Notes: generated from the sequence alone by a model not told the origin. Shown: positions 1 to 8,764, numbered from the stretch's first letter. The stretch is DNA of 64,000 nt from CAYWBU01 sp942491525 (GCA_942491525.1 CALOBW010000044.1:186001-250000); one strand, 5' to 3'. Made by a program: numbers and translations.

Positions 1-39
1 CGCCACTCTCGCGTGGGTCTATCTATCTAAATATGGGAG

Positions 40-82
40 AAAAAAGTCAAGCCAAAACTTGAGGCGGGAGCGATCTCCCGCC
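40..82 (-). terminator. Terminator after the alpha-glucan phosphorylase gene
   Basis: Read on the minus strand, a perfect 8-bp GC-rich hairpin (GGCGGGAG/CTCCCGCC, loop of 4) lies 14 bases past the phosphorylase stop codon. A second short hairpin (TCAAG/CTTGA) ends in six T. The tandem arrangement fits rho-independent termination of the minus-strand gene. Confidence 0.75.
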
Positions 83-95
83 CGTCTCATACCAC

Positions 96-2651
96 TCAGG
101 CCCGACTGACCAGGCCCAGGTCAACATTGTGCCGGCACTGCAGATGACAAGGGAAAACCCGGATCGTGTAGCCGAAGCGGCCGGTATCCTCACAGAGCAG
201 GGTCGCCTTAAAATTATGAACCCCGTCATCCATGGCATCATCGTGCTCCATATTCAGGATCCGGGTGTCGCGCAGGTTGCCCCCCGGATCGAGGTAGCCA
301 TAGTACACCTGCGGATTGACATCCCCGGGATCCAGCTGGCCCAGCTGAATCCTGGCTTTAATATGCAGCTCCGTATAGACCTGAATCTCGGCGCCCTCCT
401 CATGGGACATATCAAGAATTTTAACGTTTTTCCAGCTGGCCTCGGCCTTCTTCTTCCAGGCCACCAGATCGCGCGCATTCTTGAAGTTGTCAGCAGTCAA
501 CTCGCGGTAATCCATGGCCGCCTCCATGTAGCAGCGGTCGGTATACTCTTCAACCATGCGGTTGGAGTTGAATACCGGGCAGAGCCGCCCCATGGATTTC
601 TTCATCATCTCGACCCAGCCGCGGGGCATGCCGTCCAGACCGCGGTCATAGAAGAGCGGGATGATTTCACGCTCCAGCAGCTCATAGATGGCCGTACTCT
701 CGACCTGGTCCTGATAATCCAGATTTTCATAGCTTTCGCCCTCACCGATGGACCAGCCCAGATCACGATTGTAACCCTCGACCCACCAGCCGTCCGGCAC
801 GCTCAGGTTCAGGGCGCCGTTGGCCGTCGACTTCATGCCGGAGGTGCCACACGCCTCCAGCGGCCGCCGCGGATTGTTGAGCCAGACATCGACCCCCTCC
901 ACCATGTAGCGCGCGATATCCATGTTGTAGTCCTCGATAAACACCACCCGCCCGCAGAAGGGCTCCTCGTCGGCGATGTGCATGATCTTCTGGATAATGG
1001 CCTTGCCCTCATTGTCACGCGGATGGGCCTTGCCGGCAAAAATCAGCTGCACCGGAAAATCACGGTTACCGATGATGCGCTTCAGCCGCTCAATATCCCT
1101 GAATATCAGATCGCCACGCTTGTAGGTTGCAAAGCGCTTGGCAAAGCCGATGGTCAGGGCATCCGGATGCAGGCTCTGACGGGCCCGGTCAATGTCGCGG
1201 GTTTTGGCGCCGGTGCGCTCCAGCTGACGGATGAGGCGCTTGCGGCAGTAGGCCACCAGCCGGCCCCGCCGACGCTCATGAATCGACCAGAGTTCAGCAT
1301 CCGGGATATCGTCAATGCGCTCCCAGATCTTCTGGTTGTCGGGATCCTCCTTCCATTTGGGCCCCAGATAGCGGTCGAAGAGGTCCGACATATCGGCCGA
1401 AATCCATGACGGAATATGAATACCGTTTGTAATCGACGCAATCGGCAGCTCATCGCTTGTGACATGCGGCCAGATCTCATTCCACATCTCCCGCGAAACC
1501 TCTCCGTGCAGCTTACTGACACCGTTGCGGAAGGCTGAGTTCTTCAAGGCGAAGACCGTCGCCCCAAAGGGCTCCTTGCTGTCGAGGGGATTCTTGCGCC
1601 CCAGCGCCACAAAATCGGACCATTTAAGGCCGATCTCATCAACATAGGGCTTCAGATACTTCTCCATCAGAGAGACCTGAAAAACATCGTTACCGGCCGG
1701 CACCGGCGTATGGGTGGTAAAGACAAGCGACGACTGGCAGACCGTGCGGGCCGTCTCGAAATCGAGCCCCTCCTTGAGCATCATGTTGCGGATGCGTTCC
1801 AGCCCGACCAGAAAGCTGTGCCCCTCATTCATATGGAAGACCATCGGGTCCACCTTGAGGGCCTCAAGGGCCCGCACGCCCCCGATACCCAGCAGAATCT
1901 CCTGGCGCAGCCGCGTCTCGACATCACCGGCATAGAGTCCCGATGTCACATCGCGCTCAGCCGGCTCATTCTCCTCAATATTGGTATCCAGCAGATAGAG
2001 CGTGATACGGCCGACCTGGCAACGCCAGATCTGCGCGTGACAGGGCTTGCCGGCCAGGTCGATGGTGATCTTCAGCGGCTTGCCGTCATAGAGATCCTTC
2101 TCCAGTTTAAGCGGCAGGTGGTAGAGGTCATTATCCGGGAACTCCTCCTGCTGCCAGCCATCCACACTCAGATACTGGGAGAAGTAACCGTGCTTGTACA
2201 TCAGGCCGACGCCGATCAGCGGCAGCTTAAGGTCGCTGGCACTCTTGAGATGGTCGCCGGCCAGCACCCCCAGGCCGCCGGAGTAGATGTTGAGACACTC
2301 GGTCAGGCCGTACTCCATCGAAAAATAGGCAATCTTGAAATCAATGGGCTGGGAGAGCAGAAATGAGTAGGCCCCCTTCTCCGAGGTGTAGTCCTTGAAC
2401 TCGACCAGGGTGCGCTGCATCTGGGCCAGGAAACCCTCATCCTCCATCAGCTCCATGATGCGATTCTGGGGTATGTGCGAAAGCACCTCAACCGGGTTAT
2501 GGTTAATCTTGTCCCATAGATCCATATCGATATGCTGGAAGAGTCTCAGCGCACTCTGATTCCAGCAGCTCCAGAGATTGTAGGCCAAGGTATATACCGG
2601 CTTCAGCTCAACCGGCAGAGAAGGTATAACGCGAAACGAATTGATCTTCAT
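96..2651 (-). CDS. glgP: Alpha-glucan phosphorylase (glycogen/maltodextrin phosphorylase, DUF3417 type)
   Basis: An 851-residue cytoplasmic enzyme that releases glucose-1-phosphate from alpha-1,4-glucans by phosphorolysis. The N-terminal 110 residues (LAYNLWSCWNQ and following) match the DUF3417 module of the alpha-glucan phosphorylase subfamily. The early catalytic half carries IYSGGLGVLAGDHLKSASDL and FHMNEGHSF. The pyridoxal-phosphate lysine lies in EACGTSGMKSTANGALNLS, followed by DGWWVE. Length is full for this subfamily, which lacks the allosteric regions of the classical enzymes. It is transcribed alone, with a terminator before it (from the kinase gene) and one after it. A glucan synthase or branching enzyme is not visible in the window, so the partners are elsewhere. 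Confidence 0.95.
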   Translation of the reverse strand: MKINSFRVIPSLPVELKPVYTLAYNLWSCWNQSALRLFQHIDMDLWDKINHNPVEVLSHIPQNRIMELMEDEGFLAQMQRTLVEFKDYTSEKGAYSFLLSQPIDFKIAYFSMEYGLTECLNIYSGGLGVLAGDHLKSASDLKLPLIGVGLMYKHGYFSQYLSVDGWQQEEFPDNDLYHLPLKLEKDLYDGKPLKITIDLAGKPCHAQIWRCQVGRITLYLLDTNIEENEPAERDVTSGLYAGDVETRLRQEILLGIGGVRALEALKVDPMVFHMNEGHSFLVGLERIRNMMLKEGLDFETARTVCQSSLVFTTHTPVPAGNDVFQVSLMEKYLKPYVDEIGLKWSDFVALGRKNPLDSKEPFGATVFALKNSAFRNGVSKLHGEVSREMWNEIWPHVTSDELPIASITNGIHIPSWISADMSDLFDRYLGPKWKEDPDNQKIWERIDDIPDAELWSIHERRRGRLVAYCRKRLIRQLERTGAKTRDIDRARQSLHPDALTIGFAKRFATYKRGDLIFRDIERLKRIIGNRDFPVQLIFAGKAHPRDNEGKAIIQKIMHIADEEPFCGRVVFIEDYNMDIARYMVEGVDVWLNNPRRPLEACGTSGMKSTANGALNLSVPDGWWVEGYNRDLGWSIGEGESYENLDYQDQVESTAIYELLEREIIPLFYDRGLDGMPRGWVEMMKKSMGRLCPVFNSNRMVEEYTDRCYMEAAMDYRELTADNFKNARDLVAWKKKAEASWKNVKILDMSHEEGAEIQVYTELHIKARIQLGQLDPGDVNPQVYYGYLDPGGNLRDTRILNMEHDDAMDDGVHNFKATLLCEDTGRFGYTIRVFPCHLQCRHNVDLGLVSRA

Positions 2652-2674
2652 AAACCCCCCTTATCAGGCAAATT

Positions 2675-2710
2675 AAAAACCCTACCTCAATATTAAGCTG
2701 AGACAGGGTT
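2675..2710 (-). terminator. Terminator between the kinase-like gene and glgP
   Basis: On the minus strand a 12-bp stem (AACCCTGTCTCA paired with TGAGGTAGGGTT, including two G-U pairs) with a 9-base loop is followed by TTTAATTT. It lies between the stop of the cytidylate-kinase-like gene and the start of glgP, so it should end the pal-ybgF-kinase transcript. Confidence 0.7.
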
Positions 2711-2732
2711 CAAGCAAGCCTTGGGGGTCGTC

Positions 2733-3341
2733 TTAAAGCAGACTCTTGGTTATTCTGACCGCCGTATCCAGATCGATCAGCTCAAGGTTGATGGTCAGAT
2801 GATAGAGCTCGGGATCATTATTGTAGCGCGAGAAGAGCGCCTCAACATACTTGCGACTCTCGGCCTGTTTCTTGGTGATAATGTGCTCGGCCTCATCGGG
2901 AGTGACGCCCTCCTTGGCGGAGAGGAACTTGCGCTTGTACTCCATGGAGCCGATACAGCGCAGATGGATCACATCGTCACGCCCGGCCAGGAGGCACTGG
3001 CCGCCGCGCCCCACGATCACCACATCGCCCTGGTCCGCCAGATCATGCATCATGGCGTTCAGAGCCTCACAGTAGCAGCAATCGTCCACAAAACCGAAAT
3101 CATCGGCCAGGATCGCCTTCACGCTGGCCCGGGTCATATATTTAGAGAAGAAGCGGAACATGGCGATGGATGTGCCATCCTCATAGGACTTGATCTCGCC
3201 CTCTGAAGTGTTCATCTTGCGCGCCAGCTCCTGAATGAGAGCCTTATCCAGATATTGGTATCCCAGATCATGAGCCAGCTTCCTGGCAAATTCGACTCCA
3301 CCGCAGCCGAAATCCTTTGAAATGGTGATCGCCTTACCCAA
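2733..3341 (-). CDS. Cytidylate-kinase-like P-loop protein
   Basis: A 202-residue protein of the cytidylate-kinase-like family (PF13189 type). The N-terminus AITISKDFGCGGVEFARKLA is the family's modified P-loop, with GCGG in place of the classical GxxGxGK. It is followed by YLDKALIQELA and later by VVIVGRGGQCLLAGRDDVIHLR. The true substrate of this family is not established, so a nucleotide kinase role is inferred from fold only. It starts one base after the ybgF stop, which makes it the last gene of pal-ybgF and suggests translational coupling. A terminator follows it. A housekeeping Cmk would be expected elsewhere, because this sequence lacks classical CMP-kinase features. Confidence 0.85.
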   Translation of the reverse strand: MGKAITISKDFGCGGVEFARKLAHDLGYQYLDKALIQELARKMNTSEGEIKSYEDGTSIAMFRFFSKYMTRASVKAILADDFGFVDDCCYCEALNAMMHDLADQGDVVIVGRGGQCLLAGRDDVIHLRCIGSMEYKRKFLSAKEGVTPDEAEHIITKKQAESRKYVEALFSRYNNDPELYHLTINLELIDLDTAVRITKSLL

Positions 3342-3342
3342 G

Positions 3343-3996
3343 CTAACCTCCCAGAATTTTCTTCGCCTTCTGTGCTGATTCCGATTTGGGGTACTGCTTG
3401 ACCAGTTTCTGCATAATCAGCTTACCGGTATCGTCGTCACCGAGCTTCATAAAGCATGACCCCTGCTTGAGCAGGCTGGCCGGCACCTTGTCACTCTCGG
3501 GATACTTCTTGATAACCCAGTCATACTTCAGAATGGCATCTTCATAGCGCCCCATGGCATAGAGGGCCTCGCCGATCCAGAAGTGGGAGTTATCGATCAG
3601 ATCTTTTTCCGGACTATCCTCAAGGTACTCCTCGAAGGAGACCACCGCATCCGAGAAACGCATGTTGCGGAAGAGATAGAGCCCGCGGTCATACTTGGAC
3701 TCCTCAGGCTGGGTCGCAGCCGGCTGGGCCGGAGCGGCTGCCGGGGGCGCCGAGAGCTCCTCGATCTGCCCCTGCAGCATCTGGACCTGGGTCCGCAGAT
3801 CACTGATCGTAACCTGCAGTTCGGCCTGCTGCACCAGATTCTGTCTCAGGAGGCGGTCCTTCTCCTGAAGGTCCGCCTCCATCTTAGCGATACGGGAATC
3901 ATAGCTGTCCACTTCCCATTTCAATGAATTCAAATCCTGCTGTGAGGCACAGCCGGTCATAACCAGCACACTAAGCAGTAAGACAGCTCTTTTCAT
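3343..3996 (-). CDS. ybgF: Tol-Pal system TPR protein YbgF/CpoB, here a lipoprotein
   Basis: A 217-residue envelope protein. Residues 1-16 form a lipoprotein signal (VLVMTGC, lipidated Cys16). Residues about 20-80 are a coiled coil (DSRIAKMEADLQEKDRLL), followed by an Ala/Pro linker (APPAAAPAQPAA). Tetratricopeptide repeats span about 105-215 (SHFWIGEALYAMGRYEDAI). This is the domain order of YbgF/CpoB, which links TolA to peptidoglycan synthesis at the septum. The usual CpoB is soluble and periplasmic, so a lipobox here would tether it to a membrane. The gene begins 3 bases after pal and ends 1 base before the kinase-like gene. Confidence 0.9.
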   Translation of the reverse strand: MKRAVLLLSVLVMTGCASQQDLNSLKWEVDSYDSRIAKMEADLQEKDRLLRQNLVQQAELQVTISDLRTQVQMLQGQIEELSAPPAAAPAQPAATQPEESKYDRGLYLFRNMRFSDAVVSFEEYLEDSPEKDLIDNSHFWIGEALYAMGRYEDAILKYDWVIKKYPESDKVPASLLKQGSCFMKLGDDDTGKLIMQKLVKQYPKSESAQKAKKILGG

Positions 3997-3999
3997 AAC

Positions 4000-4539
4000 T
4001 TAGTCCAGAATGTCGATATGGGCTCTTCTGTTCTTGGCCCAAGCGGCTTCATTCTTGCCAGTGTCAGCGGGTCTCTCCTCACCGTAGGAGATGATGCTGA
4101 TACGGTTGGGATTGATACCCAGGAAGACCAGATAGTCCTGAGCAGCCTTGGCACGACGCTCACCCAACGCAAGGTTGTACTCGGCAGTGCCGCGTTCGTC
4201 ACAGTGACCCTCGATGCGGACCTGCAGCTCGGGGTTGGAATTCAGGAAGCTGACCTTCTCGGCCAGGATCTTTCTGGCATCATTGGTCAGATTGAACTGG
4301 TCATAGCCGAAGTAGACATCCTGATCTTCAAAAGCCATGATCTGATCCTTGATGTCAGTCATATCAACACCGACCATATCGTCCTGCACTTCAACCACAG
4401 GCATCATGGCACCGTCGGTGCTCTCCATGGTGGACTGATCCATCTCTGTCTCAACGATATCAGTTTTATCCTTGGCACAACCAGCGACCATGGCCAGCAT
4501 AGCGATGACCATCAACAGAATTAATCCTTTTCTCCTCAT
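4000..4539 (-). CDS. pal: Peptidoglycan-associated lipoprotein Pal
   Basis: A 179-residue outer-membrane lipoprotein that anchors the envelope to peptidoglycan and partners TolB. The signal peptide ends in the lipobox MVAGC (Cys21). An acidic, flexible linker follows to about residue 70. The C-terminal OmpA-like domain has the peptidoglycan-binding motif GHCDERGTAEYNLALGERRA and ends NRRAHIDILD. The start is supported by a GGAGAG ribosome site just upstream on the minus strand. It follows tolB by an 82-base gap that contains a small dyad (AAAGACT/AGTCTTT near 4566-4580) and a possible promoter, so pal-ybgF-kinase may also be transcribed separately from tolQRAB. Confidence 0.95.
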   Translation of the reverse strand: MRRKGLILLMVIAMLAMVAGCAKDKTDIVETEMDQSTMESTDGAMMPVVEVQDDMVGVDMTDIKDQIMAFEDQDVYFGYDQFNLTNDARKILAEKVSFLNSNPELQVRIEGHCDERGTAEYNLALGERRAKAAQDYLVFLGINPNRISIISYGEERPADTGKNEAAWAKNRRAHIDILD

Positions 4540-4559
4540 AACGCTCTCCTTTTTGTTTG

Positions 4560-4590
4560 ATTATAAAGACTTAGTCTTTTTATAAGTTAA
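4560..4590 (-). promoter_or_regulatory. Possible promoter for pal-ybgF
   Basis: On the minus strand a perfect TATAAT (4560-4565) stands 19 bases from TTAACT (4585-4590). The spacer holds the dyad AAAGACT/AGTCTTT. The long spacer makes this a weak call. Confidence 0.35.
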
Positions 4591-4621
4591 CCCTATTAAA
4601 GCTCACGTCAAGCATATTTTT

Positions 4622-5905
4622 CTATTTCAAAACCGGTGACCAGCTGGGCTCAGCATAGACGGCGCGGCCATCCGTAATCTGTACAGCGGCACTGCCGCCC
4701 AGGTCGGTAATATAGATGTTGCCGTCGGCCGACTGGAAGGCGATCAGGCGGCCATCCGGCGAAAAAGCCGGGGCCTCGTCGCCCTGCCCGCTGCCCGGCA
4801 GCACGGCCAGGCGGCTGCCGTCCGGGCGGATGAAGGCCACATGAAACTTCCCGTCATCCGGCGAAAGATAGGTAAAGGCGATCAGATCACCGCGCGGCGA
4901 AAAGACCGGATCGGTGTTGTACTTGCCGCTAAAGGTCAGCCGCTTGGCATTGCCGGTGACCATGTCCTTAATATAGATGTTGGGATTGCCGCTGCGATTG
5001 GAGCAGAAGACCATCTGCTTGCCGTCCGGTGAAAACGAAGGCGAGGTGTCAATACTCCAGTTGCTGCGAGTCAGACGCTTCAGCGACTGGCCGCCCAGAT
5101 CGGTCAGATAGATTTCAGAGTCACCCGTAAGGGTCTGAGTAAAGGCGATGCCTTTACCGTCCGGGGTGAAGGTCGGCGTGGTGTTGATGCCTCTGCGCTC
5201 CGAAACCGTGCTGACAACATTCTGCTGCATGTCCAGCAGATAAAGATTAGGGTTGGGATTATTGCCCCAGTAGGAGACAAAGGCCAGTTTGGTGCCGTCG
5301 GGATGCCAGGCCGGGTTGAGCACCAAACTGCCCAAACCCTCAATCACGCGCCCGCCGCTGCCGTCGCACCAGGCCGTATAGATCTGCTTCTTGTCCCCAA
5401 CCTTGCGCGTGCAGGCAATCTTGGTATTGAAGACGCCGGGCAGGCCGAGGCTGCGATCCAACATACTGTCCATGAAGGCATGCGCCGCCCTGAAGGTGGC
5501 GCCCTCTGCGGTGGTGTAGCTGCTGCTGACCAGCAGCTTGCCGCTGGAGACCTCCATCAGTTTCAATGAGCTAATGAGCTGAGAACCCTGACGACGCATC
5601 CCGCCGGTGATCACATAATCGGCCCCGATCAGAGCCCAGTCCTTGAGCGTTCCCGGCGCAACCTCGCTCATGGGGCCCGGATTGATGTAACCGCGCACAT
5701 CGATCAGCTCGAAGACGCCGGAAATTTTGATATCCTTCTCCAGCACCTCGCGCAGCTCCTTGGCCGCCTGCTGGTCGCCGCTGAAGTGGGGCATGGCAAC
5801 CTTGAACTTGGCAAAGCCCTGGGCCTGGATGTCGATTTGCAAGGCGTTGACAGACGGTGCGGCCAAACCAATGAGCAGAATTATCAGGAAAATTGTTCGT
5901 TTCAT
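4622..5905 (-). CDS. tolB: Tol-Pal translocation protein TolB
   Basis: A 427-residue periplasmic protein with a cleavable signal peptide (MKRTIFLIILLIGLAAPSVNA). An N-terminal alpha/beta domain (to about residue 150) is followed by a six-bladed beta-propeller of WD40-like repeats seen as recurring SPDGK motifs (FTPDGKGIAF, FSPDGKQMVF, FSPRGDLIAF, FSPDGRLIAF). The propeller binds Pal. The start overlaps the tolA-like stop by 4 bases (ATGA), so translation is coupled. Length is typical of TolB. Confidence 0.97.
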   Translation of the reverse strand: MKRTIFLIILLIGLAAPSVNALQIDIQAQGFAKFKVAMPHFSGDQQAAKELREVLEKDIKISGVFELIDVRGYINPGPMSEVAPGTLKDWALIGADYVITGGMRRQGSQLISSLKLMEVSSGKLLVSSSYTTAEGATFRAAHAFMDSMLDRSLGLPGVFNTKIACTRKVGDKKQIYTAWCDGSGGRVIEGLGSLVLNPAWHPDGTKLAFVSYWGNNPNPNLYLLDMQQNVVSTVSERRGINTTPTFTPDGKGIAFTQTLTGDSEIYLTDLGGQSLKRLTRSNWSIDTSPSFSPDGKQMVFCSNRSGNPNIYIKDMVTGNAKRLTFSGKYNTDPVFSPRGDLIAFTYLSPDDGKFHVAFIRPDGSRLAVLPGSGQGDEAPAFSPDGRLIAFQSADGNIYITDLGGSAAVQITDGRAVYAEPSWSPVLK

Positions 5906-6624
5906 TTATGAGCTCCTTTAGGAGGCGTAAAGTTAAAGGGAATCGTCACAACATCTTGACCAGCCATCACCGAGCTTGGTGGTGGCGGTACATTTTTAAT
6001 AGAATCAATGGCCAATTTAACTGAACGATCATAGGGACCATTGCCTGATGAGAGCACCAGATTGCATTCCAGCAATCGCCCATCACGGGCAATCTTGCAA
6101 TCATACATTACGGCAATGGAGTCATCCAGCACAGATAGTTCGGGAGGAAACTTCCATTTACCCTGCACAAGCAACTTGACCTTACCGGCCCAGATATCCG
6201 TCGGAGTTGCATCGGGACGATAAACTCCACTCGGAGCAGTCCCTACATCCACAACCTCATCAGTCCCCTCATCAAACTCATCCGCATAGCGATAATCCTG
6301 CTCATCGCCAAGCAGATCCTCAACCGGCACCTCATCCAGCTCAACATCCTTGAGCTCAGGGGTCTGGCTCTTGACGCTGCTCTTCTCTTTTTTTATGTCC
6401 GCCAGCCCCGTCGTCGTCTTCTGGGAGCTGCGCCTGACAAAGGTCTTCTTGCCGGTCGAGCGTTTGGGCGCCGAACTCTTAATTCCGGCCCTGGGCGGCG
6501 CGGCCACAATGGCCACCTCATACACTTCGCTGACCGGACGGTCGCGGCCGGTAAAGCCCAGGTCGATCAGCGCAAAGGCCAGCAGCAGGTGCAGAATCAG
6601 AGAGAATAGAAACGCTTTCTTCAT
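5902..6624 (-). CDS. tolA: TolA/TonB-family energy-transducing protein
   Basis: A 240-residue protein with one N-terminal membrane anchor (about residues 5-23), a charged Lys/Ser-rich stretch, an acidic middle (DVELDEVPVEDLLGDEQDY) and a C-terminal TonB/TolA-like domain (about 150-235; WKFPPELSV, YDCKIARDGRLLECNLVLSSGNG, YDRSVKLAI). Its position between tolR and tolB makes it the TolA equivalent that spans the periplasm. The middle is much shorter than the long helical domain of enterobacterial TolA. It overlaps tolB by 4 bases and begins 1 base after tolR. Confidence 0.88.
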   Translation of the reverse strand: MKKAFLFSLILHLLLAFALIDLGFTGRDRPVSEVYEVAIVAAPPRAGIKSSAPKRSTGKKTFVRRSSQKTTTGLADIKKEKSSVKSQTPELKDVELDEVPVEDLLGDEQDYRYADEFDEGTDEVVDVGTAPSGVYRPDATPTDIWAGKVKLLVQGKWKFPPELSVLDDSIAVMYDCKIARDGRLLECNLVLSSGNGPYDRSVKLAIDSIKNVPPPPSSVMAGQDVVTIPFNFTPPKGAHK

Positions 6625-6625
6625 A

Positions 6626-7030
6626 CTACTCCGGCGGCTGGGTAACCAGCCCCAGCTTGGTCAGGCCCGTGGCCCGGATCATGGCCATGATCTCAGCCAC
6701 ATAGCCGTAGGAAACATCCTTGTCGGCCTGCAGGTAGACATTCTGCACGCCGCGCTGCTCCTTGATCTGAGTCAGTATCAGCTCCAGGCGCGCCATATCA
6801 ATGGTGGTGCCGTTAATATCAACGGTCTGGTCCTTATGGATGGTGACGGTCACATCTTCGGCGTCGGTCTCAAGGGCCCGGGCCTCAACCTCGGGCAGGT
6901 CAACCTGCATGCCCTCCTTCATCATGGGCGCCGAGACCATGAAGATTATCAACAGCACCAGCATCACATCCACAAAGGGGGTCACGTTGATCTCACTGAC
7001 CACCTTTTTGTTCGATGTACTAATCGCCAT
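6626..7030 (-). CDS. tolR: Tol-Pal subunit TolR (ExbD family)
   Basis: A 134-residue inner-membrane protein with one transmembrane helix near residues 17-37 (VDVMLVLLIIFMVSAPMM). It has the conserved proton-path aspartate in NVTPFVDVML and a periplasmic ExbD/TolR domain (VYLQADKDVSYGYVAEIMAMI). With TolQ it forms the proton-driven motor that energises the TolA-like protein. The gene overlaps the end of tolQ by 11 bases. Confidence 0.95.
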   Translation of the reverse strand: MAISTSNKKVVSEINVTPFVDVMLVLLIIFMVSAPMMKEGMQVDLPEVEARALETDAEDVTVTIHKDQTVDINGTTIDMARLELILTQIKEQRGVQNVYLQADKDVSYGYVAEIMAMIRATGLTKLGLVTQPPE

Positions 7031-7727
7031 GGACCGTTCCCCGCCGGAGCCAGTTCATGAAGTCGATGCTGAAAAGCTCCATCTGATCGGTGATCTGATC
7101 ATTGATGCCGGTGAAGTAGTTGAAGAAGAGCACCGCCGGAATGGCCACGAAGAGGCCGGCCGCCGTGGCGATCAGAGCCTCCGAGATACCCGGAGCCACG
7201 GTGGTCAGGTTGGCAGATCCCATCAGGGCGATGTTTCTGAATGAATCCATGATGCCCCAGACCGTGCCAAACAGGCCGATGAACGGGCTGGCGTTACTGG
7301 CACTGGCTAAAAAACCGAGCCCGCTGCCCAGCGATTCACGCTCCTTCTTATGGGCATAGTCCATGCGGCTCTCAACGTTGGCCAGCAGAGATGCCGGAAT
7401 GCGCTGATTCTTGGCCGTGATCCTGAACACCTCGGTCTGGGCATCCTCAAAGATACGCGCAAGCGGGCTGGCGCCCGGCTGCGCAACATGCTCGGCCATA
7501 TCCGAGAGCGTCTTGCACTCATTGAGACCATCCAGCACCTTGGCGCAGCGCTTGCGCGCCCGGTGCAGACCGAAGAACTTCTGGATGATAATCGTCCAGG
7601 AGGCCACCGAGAAGATCAAGAGCAGCAGCATGACCAGTTTCACAACCGGATCTGCATCGATAATCATGGCGCCGATATTTCCCCTGAACTGAGCTGTAGC
7701 CGCATGGGCTGTTGTTGCAAAAAACAT
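7020..7727 (-). CDS. tolQ: Tol-Pal motor subunit TolQ (ExbB/MotA family)
   Basis: A 235-residue inner-membrane protein of the MotA/TolQ/ExbB family with three hydrophobic segments (LVMLLLLIFSVASWTIII and two C-terminal helices). It carries the family signature around ASNASPFIGLFGTVWGIMDSF and IAPGISEALIATAAGLFVAIPAV-like residues (here VAPGISEALIATAAGL). Start choice is supported by an AGGAGG ribosome site 6 bases upstream. Only 21 bases separate it from the upstream histidine-kinase stop, so the kinase and tolQRAB are probably one operon. Confidence 0.95.
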   Translation of the reverse strand: MFFATTAHAATAQFRGNIGAMIIDADPVVKLVMLLLLIFSVASWTIIIQKFFGLHRARKRCAKVLDGLNECKTLSDMAEHVAQPGASPLARIFEDAQTEVFRITAKNQRIPASLLANVESRMDYAHKKERESLGSGLGFLASASNASPFIGLFGTVWGIMDSFRNIALMGSANLTTVAPGISEALIATAAGLFVAIPAVLFFNYFTGINDQITDQMELFSIDFMNWLRRGTVHGD

Positions 7728-7748
7728 ATTTCCTCCTGTAATGCGGCC

Positions 7749-8747
7749 CTAACCGCCCGCAATATGCTCCTTCAGGAGTGCAATCCTGAAAGTTGTTCCT
7801 GATGAAGTTGACGTGACCGTTATGCTGCCCGTATGCATCCTGATGATACGGTACGAAATGGAGAGCCCCAGACCGACCCCCTTGGCCTTGGTGGTGAAGA
7901 AGGGATCAAAGATGCGGCTCTTGAGGTTCTCCGGGATGCCGGGACCACCGTCCTTAATAATGATACCGATATACTCCTCATCGATATTGTCCAGGCTGAC
8001 CTCCAGCCGGCCGCCCGAACTCATGGCCTGGACGCCGTTGAGCATGACGTTCATCAACACCTGTTTGATCATGTCGGGATCGACGACCGCATCGACCTCG
8101 GCCGTCGGATACATCTCGATTATCTGAACCCCCTGCTGACGGGCCTGCTCACGCACCAGATAGATGGCCTCCTCGATAACCTTCTGCATGTTGCAGCGCC
8201 GCGTGTGCATGGAGCGCGGCTTGGCAAAGTCGAAGAAGTCCAGCAGCAGCTTGTTGAGACGGTTGATCTCCTTGATGATGCGCCCCACATAGTCGCGGCG
8301 ATGATCGCCTTCGGGCAGCTCCTCCTCAAGGGCCTGGGCCGTGGTCTTGATGCCGGCCAGCGGATTGCGGATCTCATGGGCGATGCCCGAGGTCAGCTCA
8401 CCCACCGAGGCCAGACGGTCCATTTTGAGAATCTCCTGCTGCAGCTGGTGAATCTCGGAGATGTCATCCAGAATGACCATGCGGCGGCCATCGGCCAGAT
8501 CATTGATCAGAATCCGCACCGGGATGCGCCGGCCGTCACGCATGCGCATGAGGGTCTCCTTGCCCGAAGTGACGCTTTTAAGCAGACGGGCAATATTGAC
8601 CTCATCCAGAGAGAGCCCCTGTTTTCCGACATATCCCTGGGCCTGCGCATTGGCATAGGCAATGTACCCGGCCTTATCCGCAACGATGATGCCGGCAGGG
8701 ATCATTTCAAGCATTTCTAAGAGAGCATCCTGCTGCATAGGGGGCAT
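7749..8747 (-). CDS. PAS-domain sensor histidine kinase (NtrB-like)
   Basis: A soluble, 332-residue sensor kinase. A PAS domain occupies about residues 8-95 (MIPAGIIVADKAGYIAYANAQAQGY is its start). The HisKA box contains GIAHEIRNPLAG with phospho-accepting His124. The ATPase domain has the N-box NVMLNGVQAMSSGG, DGGPGIPE, FDPFFTTKAKGVGLGL and a final IALLKEH. No membrane segment or signal peptide is seen, so it should sense a cytoplasmic cue. An open frame continues to 8819, but that part lies across a 16-bp inverted repeat and reads as non-coding, so an ATG at 8747 (or 8738) is preferred. No response regulator is adjacent. Its place just before tolQ is unusual. Confidence 0.88.
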   Translation of the reverse strand: MPPMQQDALLEMLEMIPAGIIVADKAGYIAYANAQAQGYVGKQGLSLDEVNIARLLKSVTSGKETLMRMRDGRRIPVRILINDLADGRRMVILDDISEIHQLQQEILKMDRLASVGELTSGIAHEIRNPLAGIKTTAQALEEELPEGDHRRDYVGRIIKEINRLNKLLLDFFDFAKPRSMHTRRCNMQKVIEEAIYLVREQARQQGVQIIEMYPTAEVDAVVDPDMIKQVLMNVMLNGVQAMSSGGRLEVSLDNIDEEYIGIIIKDGGPGIPENLKSRIFDPFFTTKAKGVGLGLSISYRIIRMHTGSITVTSTSSGTTFRIALLKEHIAGG

Positions 8748-8764
8748 AGTAGCCAAATCAAACC

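Noticed and set aside
129..1409. Long plus-strand open frame of 426 codons
   Set aside because: It lies entirely opposite the alpha-glucan phosphorylase gene; its product has no domain and arises from GC-rich codon bias. The same holds for many long frames opposite the dcw and pot genes.
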